Notes: a model not told the origin generated them from the sequence alone. Shown: positions 52,439 to 61,777, counted from the stretch's first letter. The stretch: 64,000 nucleotides of DNA from a bacterium (GCA_024742475.1 JANSYI010000001.1:1-64000), one strand, 5' to 3'. Made by a program: numbers and translations.

Positions 52439-53380
52439 CTACTGCGCGCACTCGCGGCCGCCCACACTCGTGACATGAAGCTCTATCAATTCGCCTGGGG
52501 CCCCTACCCGCGCCGCATCCACATCTACGCGGCGGAGAAGGGCATCGACGACCTCGAGCTCGTCGAGGTCGACGTGATCGCGGGCGAGCAGCATACGCCG
52601 GCGTTCCTGGCCAAGAACCCAGCGGGCACGGTCCCGGTGTTGGAGACCGACTCGGGCGCTTGCATTGGGCAGTCGGTCGCGATCCTCGAGTACCTGGAGA
52701 CGCGCTACGGCGGACCGAGAAGGGCCATACCTCGGGGGCACTGAGCCGAACTTGGAACGCCCCGTCGCGCGCCGCACCGCGGTGGACAGATACGAGGGCG
52801 TTCGCGCGACGGAACGCGCGACCTCAGCGACACTCAGCGGACCTAGGCATCGCCGCTCGATCACACGAAGCGTCTCCTCGACGAGCCCCGGGTGCATTTC
52901 GACTTGATCCGGCGCGGCCCGGCCAACCTCTGCGAGCAGCAGGGTCAACAGGCTCTGTCGAACGAGTTGTGCCCTCGACGACCTCGAGGCCCCGGACGTC
53001 TCGCGATGAAGCTCTTGGCACAGCGACTCGACATGACGCTGACGACCAGAGTCGATCGGGACGACCTTCGACCCACCCGACGAGGCCCGCTGAAAGGGCA
53101 CGAGCAGGGTGCTCGACACGCACGCCGGTTCGATGTCCACGCGCCACGCTGCTGCCGACTCCACCGCCGCGATCGCGTGCTGACTCCCGGCAGGCACGAG
53201 GTACACATCGCCTGCGTGCAGCTCGAAGCGCTGTCCCTGCTCGACCGTGGCACGCCCGCGGGTGAAGTAGGTCAGCACCATGTGATCGTGTACGGACGTC
53301 GCCCCCAACGGGGGCAACCGGCATGCCTCGACCGGGACGGCTCGAGCCGGATACCAGGGTGTGTCACGACAGGTCGTCAT
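52439..53380 (-). pseudogene. 3'-truncated AraC-family transcriptional regulator
   Basis: From ATG 53380 the frame has an AraC-type N-terminal cupin-like domain (LTYFTRGRATVEQGQRFELH, AGDVYLVPAGSQHA) and the first helix-turn-helix (GPLSVAEVARSVARTPSYLS, TAVRRATGRS, residues 180-209). Homology stops at about 52754. The second HTH helix pair is absent, and the frame runs antisense through the truncated GST gene to 52439 with no relation to AraC. The product is thus unlikely to bind DNA normally. Its ATG overlaps the upstream lipoprotein stop as ATGA, so it was part of that operon. Confidence 0.75.
52475..52744 (+). pseudogene. 3'-truncated glutathione S-transferase
   Basis: The 89-residue frame starts MKLYQFAWGPYPRRIHIYAA and keeps the complete thioredoxin-like N-terminal domain: NPAGTVPVLETDSGACIGQS and AILEYLETRYGG. 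After residue 80 the sequence becomes PRRAIPRGH and stops, so the entire all-helical GST C-terminal domain is missing. The break (about 52715) is within 40 bases of the break in the AraC-type frame of opposite orientation. Both losses are most simply explained by a single deletion. The remaining half cannot form a canonical GST dimer. Confidence 0.8.
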
Positions 53381-53991
53381 CCTTTCTCCGGCAACGCTTC
53401 GGCAATCGCCGGGGCGACACCATGCATGACCCCAGCGAAGAACTCGGGCGATGTGCTCATCGTCCATGCCGAGGGGTCCCATGGCGGGGGGCGAAGGGGC
53501 TCATCGGACCGACCGGTCTGAATGTGAAAGTGAGCCTCGGACTCGGAGAAGATGATTTCGCTCAGCCACACGGTCGCATAGTCGGTACAGTCACCGGCCA
53601 GCTCGTGCGACAGCGAGAACTCGGTCTGCGCGTGGTGTCCTCCTTCGTGCGTTTCGACGAACGCGTAGGTACCCGAGCACAGCGGCTGCGCGTTCACGAG
53701 AAAGGTGAGCACGTCCCCATCGAACTCGACGACGTCGTAGTCCACCTCTGCGGATTCGATCATCAGCGCACGGACCTCACCGGGTGGGTACTCGGGGCGC
53801 ATCTCGCTGACGATCTCGTAGACCGGATCGAGCGCGTCATCGCGGAGTAGCCCTTCGCCCGCTCGCCACTGGCCTTGCCACTGGCCAAGGGCTCCGTCCC
53901 CGGAACTCTCCTGAGCGGTGGTGCACGCGGAGAGACCGAGGCCGGTGACGAAGAGTGTTCCGCGAAGGAGGAGCATCGAGCAGATTCTCAT
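53377..53991 (-). CDS. hypothetical lipoprotein
   Basis: From ATG 53991 (or in-frame TTG 53997) the 204-residue precursor starts MRICSMLLLRGTLFVTGLG and LSAC (Cys23). The mature part has a beta-rich pattern: VYEIVSEMRPEYPPGEVRAL, DVVEFDGDVLTFLVNAQPLC, THEGGHHAQTEFSLSHELAG and DYATVWLSEIIFSESEAHFH. Two or more His clusters suggest metal binding, but I recognise no family. Its stop overlaps the ATG of the AraC-type gene (ATGA), so lipoprotein and regulator were translationally coupled. The 60 bases upstream are AT-richer than average. Confidence 0.75.
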   Translation of the reverse strand: MRICSMLLLRGTLFVTGLGLSACTTAQESSGDGALGQWQGQWRAGEGLLRDDALDPVYEIVSEMRPEYPPGEVRALMIESAEVDYDVVEFDGDVLTFLVNAQPLCSGTYAFVETHEGGHHAQTEFSLSHELAGDCTDYATVWLSEIIFSESEAHFHIQTGRSDEPLRPPPWDPSAWTMSTSPEFFAGVMHGVAPAIAEALPEKG

Positions 53992-54085
53992 TTGCAATCA
54001 GGTTGCAAAATGCATCCACGGTCCCGCCAGGGCGGAATCCTCGATCTGATCAGCGGAACTTTCGACCGCCGTGCCCGCGGTTGCG

Positions 54086-57000
54086 CTACCCCTCGGCCGT
54101 GGGGTGCTCGGCCTCGCCTGGCTCCGGCATCTCGCGCTCGCCCCCACGGTCCTTGGCGATGAACGTGTAGACGACGGGCACCACCACCAGCGTGAACAGG
54201 CTTCCAATCGCCATGCCGCCGACGAGCACCAGGCCGATCGAGTTGCGCGCAGCGGCGCCGGGACCCTCGACGAGGGTGAGGGGAAAGTGTCCAGCGACGG
54301 TCGCGGCCGTGGTCATCAAGATCGGCCGCAGGCGAACCTTGGCGGCCTCGCGGACCGCGGCCATGCGGCTCAGGCCGTCCCGCTGCGCAACGTTGGCGAA
54401 CTCGACGATGAGGATGCCGTTCTTGGCGACGAGCCCGACCAAGGTGACGAGCCCGACCTGCGAGTAGATGTTGAGGGTCGTCGTCCACCCCTCGGTGAGC
54501 TCGTACTTCATGCCCGGGGGGCCCTGGAACTCGAGGAACGTGAAGATGAGCGCCCCGAACATGGCGAGCGGGACCGACCCGAGCAAGACGACGGCCGGGT
54601 CCCGGAACGAGTTGAACTGCGCCGAGAGCACCAAGAAGATGAGCACGACCGCAAGCCCGAGCGACGGCAGGAACTTGCCCCCTTCTTGCCGCAGCTGACG
54701 CGTCTCTCCGGTGTAGTCGACGCGCGACCCCGGAGGCAGCAGGGCCTCGGCTTCGTCCTCAATGAGCCCGATCGCGTCGTCGAGAGACTGCGTGGCGACA
54801 CCGGAGATCTTGATCGCGTTGAGCTGCGCAAACCGGTTGAGCGAGCGCGGCTGCACGCCGGCTTCGAACGAGGCGATGGAGTCGAGCGGGATGAGCTCCC
54901 CTTGGGGGCCGCTGACGTGAATCAGCCCGAGCTGCTCCGGGTTGAGCCGCTTCGAGCGCTCGACCTGCGCGATCACCTTGTAGCTGCGGCCGTCGATGCT
55001 GAAGCGGTTGACGTAGTTGCCGCCGAGCGTGGCCGCGAGGTCGGAGCCAACCTGGCGCATGCTCAGCCCGAGCGCCGCGACCTTGTCCTTGTCGAGCTGG
55101 ATCTCGACCTGGTGCTGGTCGATCTTCGTGTCGATGAGCGGAGGGAACGCGAACAGGCCGCTCTGGGTGGCGGTCTGCTTGATCTGCTCGGCATACTCGA
55201 GCAGCCGCGCGTGCTCGATGGTGCTCGCGATGACGACCTCCACCGGGAACCGGCCCGGGGACGGCAGGGGTGGCCGCAGAAACAAGGGCGCCCGAATGCC
55301 GTTCATGCGCTGGATCTTCGGCTCGAGCTCGGCCTTGATCTCGAAGATGTCCCGGTCGCGCTCGGCCCACGGTACGACCCGAACGCCCCCAAAGCCCCCG
55401 CCAGGGTTGGTGAACTGAAAGCTCAGCTCGAACTCGGGCAGCGTTGCGAACTGCTCGAACTCCTCCTCGGTGTACGCGACCATCTGCTCGAGGCTCGCGT
55501 TGGGTGGACCTTCGACGGCGCCGAAGAGCACCCCCTGGTCTTCGGCGGGCGCGAGCTCCTTGGGGGAGAGCATGTACATCGGCACCACGGCCAGCGACAG
55601 CACCACCCACGCGATCGTGACCGGCGCCCGCCGGGCGAGCGCAAGGTCGAGCACGCCGAGGTAGCGCCGCTGCAGCCACCCGAAGACCGCGTCGACGCGC
55701 CGGCCCAGCCAGCCGCGCCGGTTGTCTTCGGGCAGCAGCCGCGACGCCATCATCGGCGAGAGCGTCAAGGCGACGACGCCCGAGACCACCACCGCGCCAG
55801 CCAGCGTGAAGGCGAACTCTCGGAAGAGCGCGCCGGTGAGGCCGCCCTGGAACCCGATGGGTGCATAGACCGCCGCGAGCGTGACCGTCATGGCGAGGAT
55901 CGGGCCGACGAGCTCCCGCGCCCCCAGCGTGGCCGCTTCGAGACGGGACTTGCCCTCGGAGAGGTGGCGTTCGCAGTTCTCGATGACGACGATCGCGTCG
56001 TCGACGACGAGACCGACCGCGAGGACGATCGCCAGCAGGGTGAGCAGGTTGAGGGTGAAGCCCAGGACCTGCATCAAGAACACCGCCCCGATCAGCGACA
56101 GCGGGATGGCGACAAGGGGTACGAGCACGCTTCTGAGCGACCCCAAGAACAAGAAGATCACGATGACGACGATGACGACCGTCTCGAGCAGCGTGGTGCC
56201 GACCTCGGCGATCGAGGCTTCGATGTAGGAGGTCGAGTCGTAGGCGATGTTGGCGTCCATGCCCCGCGGAAGCTCGTCGCGCAGCGACTCGAGTTCGTCT
56301 CGCACCGCAGCGATCACCTCGAGGGTATTGGCGTTGGGCAGCACCCAGACGCCCATGAAGGTGGCCGACTCGCCAGAGAACTTGACGTCGACCCCGTAGT
56401 CGTCGGCGCCGAGCACAACCTCCGCGACGTCCTCGAGGCGCACGAGCGTGTCGCCGTCGCGCTTGACCACCAACTGACGGAACTCGTCCAAGTCAGCGGC
56501 GTCGGTGGTGGCGGTCAGCGGGACGCTCACCAGCGCCCCCTTGGTCTGGCCGACCGCGGAGAGGAAGTTGTTCGACGCGAGCGCGTCGCGGACCATCTGG
56601 GGCGACACGCCCAGCGCGGCCATGCGATCGGGCTGCATCCACGCGCGAAGCGCGAACCTGCGGGCGCCGAGGATGTCGGCCTTCTGCACGCCCGGGACCG
56701 CGGTGAGGCGAGGCTGGACCACGCGCTCGAGGTAGTCGGTGACTTGATTGTCGCGCAGGATGTCCGAGCGAAAGCTCATGTACATCGCGGCGATCTGGGC
56801 GTCGGAGGCTTCGATGTTGATCGAAGGCACCTCGGCCTCGGGCGGAAGGTCGGCGCGGACTTGGTTGACGCGCGCGTTGATGTCGGCGAGCGCGGCCGAG
56901 GCGGAGACCCCCAGGCCCAATCGGACCTGAATCGTGGAGAGCCCTTGAACGCTGGTCGACTCGATGTAGTCGATCCCGTCGGACGCGGCGATCGAGCGCT

Positions 57001-57205
57001 CGATCGGCGTGGTGATGAAGCCGCGAACGAGCTCTGCGTCGGCGCCGATGTAGGGCGTCGCGATGGTGACCGTCGCCTGCTCGAGCTTGGGGTATTGCCG
57101 AACGTTGAGCGATACGAGCGCCTGCAGGCCGGCGATGATGATGACCAGGTTGACGACGATCGCCAGGACCGGACGCTCGACGAAGATGTCGGTGAAGCGG
57201 CGCAC
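54086..57205 (-). CDS. RND-family multidrug efflux permease (HAE1 type)
   Basis: The 1039-residue protein has the length and pattern of AcrB/MexF-type pumps. An N-terminal TM helix VERPVLAIVVNLVIIIAGLQ is followed by a large periplasmic loop with SASAALADINARVNQVRADL. The central TM block contains GLVVDDAIVVIENCERHLSE, the conserved D-D motif of proton-coupled RND pumps, and a second loop and TM block follow, e.g. LAVVLIFLVLSAQFNSFRDP and GLVTLVGLVAKNGILIVEFA. It exports drugs or other amphiphiles with the adaptor encoded 8 bases upstream. No TolC-type channel gene is in the window. Confidence 0.95.
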   Translation of the reverse strand: MRRFTDIFVERPVLAIVVNLVIIIAGLQALVSLNVRQYPKLEQATVTIATPYIGADAELVRGFITTPIERSIAASDGIDYIESTSVQGLSTIQVRLGLGVSASAALADINARVNQVRADLPPEAEVPSINIEASDAQIAAMYMSFRSDILRDNQVTDYLERVVQPRLTAVPGVQKADILGARRFALRAWMQPDRMAALGVSPQMVRDALASNNFLSAVGQTKGALVSVPLTATTDAADLDEFRQLVVKRDGDTLVRLEDVAEVVLGADDYGVDVKFSGESATFMGVWVLPNANTLEVIAAVRDELESLRDELPRGMDANIAYDSTSYIEASIAEVGTTLLETVVIVVIVIFLFLGSLRSVLVPLVAIPLSLIGAVFLMQVLGFTLNLLTLLAIVLAVGLVVDDAIVVIENCERHLSEGKSRLEAATLGARELVGPILAMTVTLAAVYAPIGFQGGLTGALFREFAFTLAGAVVVSGVVALTLSPMMASRLLPEDNRRGWLGRRVDAVFGWLQRRYLGVLDLALARRAPVTIAWVVLSLAVVPMYMLSPKELAPAEDQGVLFGAVEGPPNASLEQMVAYTEEEFEQFATLPEFELSFQFTNPGGGFGGVRVVPWAERDRDIFEIKAELEPKIQRMNGIRAPLFLRPPLPSPGRFPVEVVIASTIEHARLLEYAEQIKQTATQSGLFAFPPLIDTKIDQHQVEIQLDKDKVAALGLSMRQVGSDLAATLGGNYVNRFSIDGRSYKVIAQVERSKRLNPEQLGLIHVSGPQGELIPLDSIASFEAGVQPRSLNRFAQLNAIKISGVATQSLDDAIGLIEDEAEALLPPGSRVDYTGETRQLRQEGGKFLPSLGLAVVLIFLVLSAQFNSFRDPAVVLLGSVPLAMFGALIFTFLEFQGPPGMKYELTEGWTTTLNIYSQVGLVTLVGLVAKNGILIVEFANVAQRDGLSRMAAVREAAKVRLRPILMTTAATVAGHFPLTLVEGPGAAARNSIGLVLVGGMAIGSLFTLVVVPVVYTFIAKDRGGEREMPEPGEAEHPTAEG

Positions 57206-57213
57206 GGAGTGCT

Positions 57214-58368
57214 TCAGCGGTTCTCGACCGTGGGGTCGCGCTCGGGTGTGGGGGCGCCTTCTTCGTTGATGACGATGGGCGAGCCGTTGCGCAGCTTGAA
57301 CGCGCCGGCGGTGACGACCTGCTGGCCCTGCTCGAGCCCGTCGAGCACGGCGACGAAATCGCCCCGCGTCGTGCCGAGGGAGACGAACTGCTGGCGTGCG
57401 ACCATGACCGTGTAGCCGTCCTTGGTCTGACGCAGCCCAGGTTCGTCTTCGGGTTTGGGCTCGACGACGAACACCGAGTCGCCATACGACGCCCGCACGA
57501 TCGCCGTCTGCGGCACCATGACCCGCGTGACGGGGTCGCCGTCGACCACGGAGACCCCCACGAACATGCCGGGCCGCAGCTGCTCGTCGGTGGGCAAGCT
57601 GGCCCGCAGCTTGATACTGCGCGTGGCTCGCTCGATTGCGGGGTCGATGGCTGCGAGCTCGCCCTGCAGCGTGCGTTGCCCGCCTTCGGCGTCGACGCGC
57701 ACCGTCACGGGCATGCCGACGTCCAGCGCGGGCAAGAGCTCCTGCGGAAGCGTGAAGTCGACGAAGGTCTCTTCGCGGCCCTCGAGCGAGGTGAGCGCGG
57801 TACCGGGGCTGACGTACTCGCCGTCGTCGACCAGGCGAATGCCCAGCCGCCCGTCGAAGGGCGCTCGAATCGTCTTCTTGGCGAGCTGAGCGCGCAGCGC
57901 AGCGACCTCGGCGGTGGCGGACGCATAGCCGGACTCGTCGGCGTCGAGCACCGACTGGGGCGTCGCGCCCTTGCCCACCAGCGCGCGGCTGCGCGTCAAG
58001 GAGGTCTCGGCCAGCCCCGCGCGAGCCTTCGCCTGCGCGAGCTGAGCGCGCTCTACGCGGGTGTCGAGCCGAACCAGGACATCGCCGCGCTCGACCTCGT
58101 CACCGGAGTCGAATCGGATGTCGGTCACGATCCCGGCGACCTCGGTCGTGACGGTGATGCCTCGCCCGGAGCTGATCGACCCGACGGCATCGTGGGTCCG
58201 CTGCACCGGCTGGGCGTCGACGACCGACGTCGCCACCGTCTCTGGGGGAGGTCCGTTCTCTTTGGCCTGCTCACCAAACTCGATGAGCGAGCGGATCTGG
58301 TCGGCTTTCGTAGCTCCAAGGCCGCCCACGATGAGCAGGAGACCGAAGATGGCGTAGACGGTTTTCAC
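57214..58368 (-). CDS. RND efflux periplasmic adaptor subunit
   Basis: From GTG 58368 the protein has 384 residues and one N-terminal membrane segment (VYAIFGLLLIVGGLGA). The lipoyl/hairpin part holds ITVTTEVAGIVTDIRFDSGD and a coiled-coil hairpin region LAQAKARAGLAETSLTRSRA. Beta-barrel elements follow (RAPFDGRLGIRLVDDGEYVS, RPGMFVGVSVVDGD), as expected for MexA/AcrA-type adaptors. It lies 8 bases upstream of the pump gene and bridges pump and outer-membrane channel. A GAGGG element nine bases before GTG 58368 supports this start. A 144-base gap separates it from the kinase upstream. Confidence 0.94.
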   Translation of the reverse strand: MKTVYAIFGLLLIVGGLGATKADQIRSLIEFGEQAKENGPPPETVATSVVDAQPVQRTHDAVGSISSGRGITVTTEVAGIVTDIRFDSGDEVERGDVLVRLDTRVERAQLAQAKARAGLAETSLTRSRALVGKGATPQSVLDADESGYASATAEVAALRAQLAKKTIRAPFDGRLGIRLVDDGEYVSPGTALTSLEGREETFVDFTLPQELLPALDVGMPVTVRVDAEGGQRTLQGELAAIDPAIERATRSIKLRASLPTDEQLRPGMFVGVSVVDGDPVTRVMVPQTAIVRASYGDSVFVVEPKPEDEPGLRQTKDGYTVMVARQQFVSLGTTRGDFVAVLDGLEQGQQVVTAGAFKLRNGSPIVINEEGAPTPERDPTVENR

Positions 58369-58512
58369 GGGGCTCGACCCTCGGGCGCTGCGTGGGCCCT
58401 CGCGAACGGAGGTGTAGCCCACGCCGCTCGTACGACAAGCGCCGGAACGGCGTTACGCGACGCGAGGACGCAGGTCATCCGGCCGCGCGCGCGAACTCAC
58501 GACCTGCGCGGT

Positions 58513-60516
58513 CTACCCGGCTGCTCGCCGGCCCCCGGTCAACGTCGCGCACTCGCCCGGCGCTGTGTTGGCGGCGATGGGACACACGCAGCGGAACGTC
58601 GTCCCGCGGCCGAGCTCGCTGATGACGTCGATGCGGCCACCACTGGCCTCGAACGCCGCCTTGACGGCGGCGAGCCCCACCCCGCGACCGGAGACCTCCG
58701 ACACGTCATCGCGGGTGGAGAGCCCGTCGGCAAAGAGCGCGTCGTGAGGCGAGAGAAGGAGTCCACGCTGCTCGGCTCTCGCCCGCACGCGCTCCCAGTC
58801 GATGCCGCGCCCATCGTCGGAGACCTCGACGACGACGCCCTCGTCGGTGCTGAACGCCGACAGTCGCAGCTGCGCCTTCGCGGGCTTGCCGGCGTCTCGA
58901 CGCTCCTGCGCCGTCTCCAGGCCGTGGTCGACCGCGTTGCGAATCAGGTGTGTCAACGCGGCCCATCGCTCGGTCCAGGCGCTGGGGTCCACGAGCACGT
59001 CGCCCTCGAGCACGCGGACCTGCACGTTGCGCTTGTCCAGGCGAACGGCGAGCTCACGAGCCCCATCGGCAAGCCGCTTCAGCCGCACCTGCGCGGGCTC
59101 GAGCAGCTCTGCTTGCAAGGCCTCGCGAACGCCCCGAGTGTCTCCGCTCGAGAGCGCACGAATCCAGCCGTGAAGCGTGCGACGCGAAAGGGCGAGCTGG
59201 TCCGGATCGCCGACGAGCGGCCCGACGACCGACTCGATCGACGCCCAGTGGTCGAGCAGGGGCGCGGTGACCTCGCGCGGCGGCGCCCCGAACTCCAGCT
59301 GCTCCTCGGACTCGTGCACGAGCCGCGCGAACCTCGTCAGGTCGAGCGTGGCGGCGTTTCCCTTGACGGTGTGCAGCGTGCGAAGCAAGGCGCTGCCGGC
59401 CTGCCCTTGGCGAACGTGCCGCATCGCGCCGGTGGTGTCGCGGATGAACTCGCGGCAGCCGTGCGCGTCGCGGGCGAACCGGCCGACCAACGCCATGGTG
59501 TCTTCGTGAGAGCGCTTCGCCTGGGTCGCCTCGAGCTCCACGGAGATGTCGGTGATGGTGACGAGGACCTGCTCGAGCGCATCGCTCGATCCGATCGGGT
59601 GATACTCGACCCGCAACGTCTGCTCCGACGTGCGGAGTTCCGTCGGGAGCTGCTCCAAGGCCACGTCGACCGGCAACACACCAGCGTGAAGCTGGTCCCA
59701 GCCCAGCTCGAGAGCCGAGGCGAAGTCGGCGTCGTGCGAGCGCAAACGCGACCACACGCGCTCACCGTCGTCAGCCCGGCCGAACCAGGTGTCGAACACC
59801 GCAGAGCGCTCGTGCAAGAGCTCCCCGTCCGCCCCGAGGATCGCCAAGCCCTCCGAGACGTTGTCCAGGATTCGACGGCCCTGGTCGTGAGCTCGCTGCG
59901 CACGCTTCGCTTCCTTCGCGACCGCATCGAGCGCGAAGTCCTTCTCCGACTCGTACAACCAGGCCAGCGACGTCAGCATGGCGGCAACACCCACGAGGAT
60001 TGCGAGGTCGTAGAGAGTGCGGGCGTCGGCAGCGAGCTTCGAGGGCGGGATGAGCCCGGACTCCCCCGCAATGCCCAAGCCCGCGAGCTGCACGACGACG
60101 AGACCACACCAGATCACCCCGGCGCGTCGCCCGGCGACGATGGTCGCGAAGACCGGCACAGCGGCGTTCCAGGCCACGGCCGAGGAGAACAACCCCCCGA
60201 CGTCCAAGGAACAGGCGAAGACGATGAAGTACATCTGGGCCGCCAACCAGTGCCCCGCGAACGCGACCGAGCCGGTGGTCCGCAGGATGGGAATCGTTGC
60301 GAGGACGGTGACGACACCGATGGCGCACGTCCACGCCCCGATGTTCAGACCCAGCCACGCCATGACGGAGCCCTCGATGGGACCCCACACGGCCAGCGCG
60401 ATCGAGAACGACACGACGACGGCCGCCTGCCGAACGCGCTCCGGAGCGCCGCGTCGAATGGACGCAGGAAGAAGTCGCTGCGCGAAGCTCTCCCGGTCGG
60501 TGCCCACGAGGCCCAC
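58513..60516 (-). CDS. membrane CheA-like HPt histidine kinase
   Basis: The 667-residue protein has six or so TM helices in the first 190 residues (VVVSFSIALAVWGPIEGSVM, FATIVAGRRAGVIWCGLVVV, LYDLAILVGVAAMLTSLAWL). A PAS-like domain follows (about 215-330), and then an HPt domain with LHTVKGNAATLDL (His382). The CheA-type HATPase has HLIRNAVDHGLETA, DDGRGIDWERV and SGRGVGLAAVKAA. Architecture and motifs parallel the FIST-coupled kinase at 28831, but with a membrane input. No receiver is attached. GTG 60516 overlaps an inverted repeat. It is upstream of the RND genes and may sense envelope stress. Confidence 0.9.
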   Translation of the reverse strand: MGLVGTDRESFAQRLLPASIRRGAPERVRQAAVVVSFSIALAVWGPIEGSVMAWLGLNIGAWTCAIGVVTVLATIPILRTTGSVAFAGHWLAAQMYFIVFACSLDVGGLFSSAVAWNAAVPVFATIVAGRRAGVIWCGLVVVQLAGLGIAGESGLIPPSKLAADARTLYDLAILVGVAAMLTSLAWLYESEKDFALDAVAKEAKRAQRAHDQGRRILDNVSEGLAILGADGELLHERSAVFDTWFGRADDGERVWSRLRSHDADFASALELGWDQLHAGVLPVDVALEQLPTELRTSEQTLRVEYHPIGSSDALEQVLVTITDISVELEATQAKRSHEDTMALVGRFARDAHGCREFIRDTTGAMRHVRQGQAGSALLRTLHTVKGNAATLDLTRFARLVHESEEQLEFGAPPREVTAPLLDHWASIESVVGPLVGDPDQLALSRRTLHGWIRALSSGDTRGVREALQAELLEPAQVRLKRLADGARELAVRLDKRNVQVRVLEGDVLVDPSAWTERWAALTHLIRNAVDHGLETAQERRDAGKPAKAQLRLSAFSTDEGVVVEVSDDGRGIDWERVRARAEQRGLLLSPHDALFADGLSTRDDVSEVSGRGVGLAAVKAAFEASGGRIDVISELGRGTTFRCVCPIAANTAPGECATLTGGRRAAG

Positions 60517-60529
60517 ATCGGCTGATGTG
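60514..60529. promoter_or_regulatory. inverted repeat overlapping the start of the membrane kinase gene
   Basis: CACATCGGCTGATGTG has 6-bp perfect arms and a 4-base centre and covers the GTG start at 60516 on the minus strand. As mRNA it could form a hairpin that hides the start codon, or as DNA it could be an operator. Structure only. Confidence 0.4.
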
Positions 60530-60546
60530 CCGACGGCTTGAGGCGC

Positions 60547-61125
60547 CTACCGCGTCTCGAATGGGACCGGCTCGATCCCCACCACGGCAATGTCACCGCC
60601 GGGTCCGATCACCACCTCGAACCCGAACGCGTCGACGTTCTCTTCGTTGGTGAAGTACGTGTGCTCGCCGGTGACCGCGATCCTGTAGCCCGCTGCGTCG
60701 TTCTGCTCGTCGTACATGCAGACGGTGGACCCGATGTGCATGTACGTCTGAATGACGTCGGCACGCACCAAGAACTCCACGAAGTCGCGGCTGACGATCT
60801 TCGAGAGCCCCAACTCGGTCAGCGCGCCAACCCGGGCCCGCTTGCCCGGCGACAGCGAGGTGCCATCGACCACCGTCAGCTCGGTGAGCACGACCGCGTT
60901 GACCACCGCCTCGGAGAAGTCGGGCGTGAACCATAGGAACGGAGCCTTGCCGACCTCGAACGCCTTGACCACGTCGACGGGCTGCTGCGTTTCGGGCTCG
61001 AGGTAGACCGCGCGATAGCGCTTTGGGAAGTCGTCCCAGCGCTTCGCTCCGGCGCGCTCGCGCTGCTCGGAGAGGACCGACCGCTCGGCATCGACCGAGA
61101 ACTTCAGCAGACATCGTTGCGGCAT
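60547..61125 (-). CDS. hypothetical protein
   Basis: The 192-residue soluble protein from ATG 61125 has an N-terminal MPQRCLLKFSVDAERSVLSE, a central region rich in beta strands (FLWFTPDFSEAVVNAVVLTE) and a C-terminal DAFGFEVVIGPGGDIAVVGI. I do not recognise a family. There is no signal peptide or TM segment. It lies 30 bases upstream of the membrane kinase gene and 40 bases downstream of the TIGR02265-like gene, so it probably shares their transcript and may take part in the same signalling pathway. Confidence 0.6.
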   Translation of the reverse strand: MPQRCLLKFSVDAERSVLSEQRERAGAKRWDDFPKRYRAVYLEPETQQPVDVVKAFEVGKAPFLWFTPDFSEAVVNAVVLTELTVVDGTSLSPGKRARVGALTELGLSKIVSRDFVEFLVRADVIQTYMHIGSTVCMYDEQNDAAGYRIAVTGEHTYFTNEENVDAFGFEVVIGPGGDIAVVGIEPVPFETR

Positions 61126-61165
61126 GCTCGTCTCCTCTGGGACGCTACGGTTGGGGTCGCGCGCG

Positions 61166-61777
61166 CTACGATTTGGCGCCCGACCCGAGCTCCCAGCGTA
61201 GCTCGTAGCTGACGGTTCGCTGCGTGGGGTCGAGGTCGCGCACGCGTGCCTCGCCGACGCAACGCGTCTGGGTCATGAACCCCTCGAACGTGCCTTCGAA
61301 GCCGGTCAACCACGCCGTGCGCTCGAGCGACGGCACGTTGAGGTCGTAGATCTCCATCTGCAGGTGCTCGGGGCCCAGGAGGGTGGGCGGTCGAAAGTGG
61401 CCGGCCTCGCAGGTGAGCATGTCCCATGCGCGCGGCAGCGCCTTGGCCAGGGTCAGTGGGTTCGCGCTCCATAGTCGGAGCGCCGCGTCGATGAAGCCCT
61501 TGACGAGTCCCGCGCTGGAGAACCCCTCGAGGTAGCAGCGCTCGAACAAGGAGCGGATGGCGGGTTCGGGCAGGTGTTGACCGAGGGCCTCGAGGAGGTC
61601 GAGGTGGTCGAGCCCATCGATCCAACTGACCCCGATGGCCTTTCGGATTCGTCCCGCCCGCCCGCTGCCGAAGCTCTCCAGCACCGCGTCGGCCTGGCTC
61701 TCGGGCAACCGTTCGATCTGCCGCAGCACTTCTTTGGTCACGGGTGCCCGGACGGCATATCGGCTCTTGCTAGGCAT
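61166..61777 (-). CDS. TIGR02265/DUF2378-like protein
   Basis: From ATG 61777 the protein has 203 residues. It shows VSWIDGLDHLDLLEALGQHL, GFIDAALRLWSANPLTLAKA, LPRAWDMLTCEAGHF and a final GFEGTFEGFMTQTRCVG and VRDLDPTQRTVSYELRW. The helical middle with L-P-R-x-W followed by G-F-E-G...G-F and a C-terminal beta strand parallels the TIGR02265-type protein at 15319. I infer the same superfamily, perhaps V4R/heme-NO-like ligand sensors, with modest confidence. In-frame upstream sequence to 61981 is Arg-rich and unlikely to be coding. Confidence 0.6.
   Translation of the reverse strand: MPSKSRYAVRAPVTKEVLRQIERLPESQADAVLESFGSGRAGRIRKAIGVSWIDGLDHLDLLEALGQHLPEPAIRSLFERCYLEGFSSAGLVKGFIDAALRLWSANPLTLAKALPRAWDMLTCEAGHFRPPTLLGPEHLQMEIYDLNVPSLERTAWLTGFEGTFEGFMTQTRCVGEARVRDLDPTQRTVSYELRWELGSGAKS

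Noticed and set aside
52700..52780. Insertion sequence or phage scar as the cause of the GST/AraC truncation
   Set aside because: No transposase, terminal inverted repeat or target duplication is visible on either side; a simple deletion fits better.
54071..57415. 1114-residue open frame on the plus strand
   Set aside because: It mirrors the RND pump gene on the other strand; its composition is Arg/Glu/Asp-rich low complexity with no recognisable domain.
57676..60525. 949-residue open frame on the plus strand
   Set aside because: Antisense to adaptor and kinase genes that both show conserved motifs; no motif of its own.
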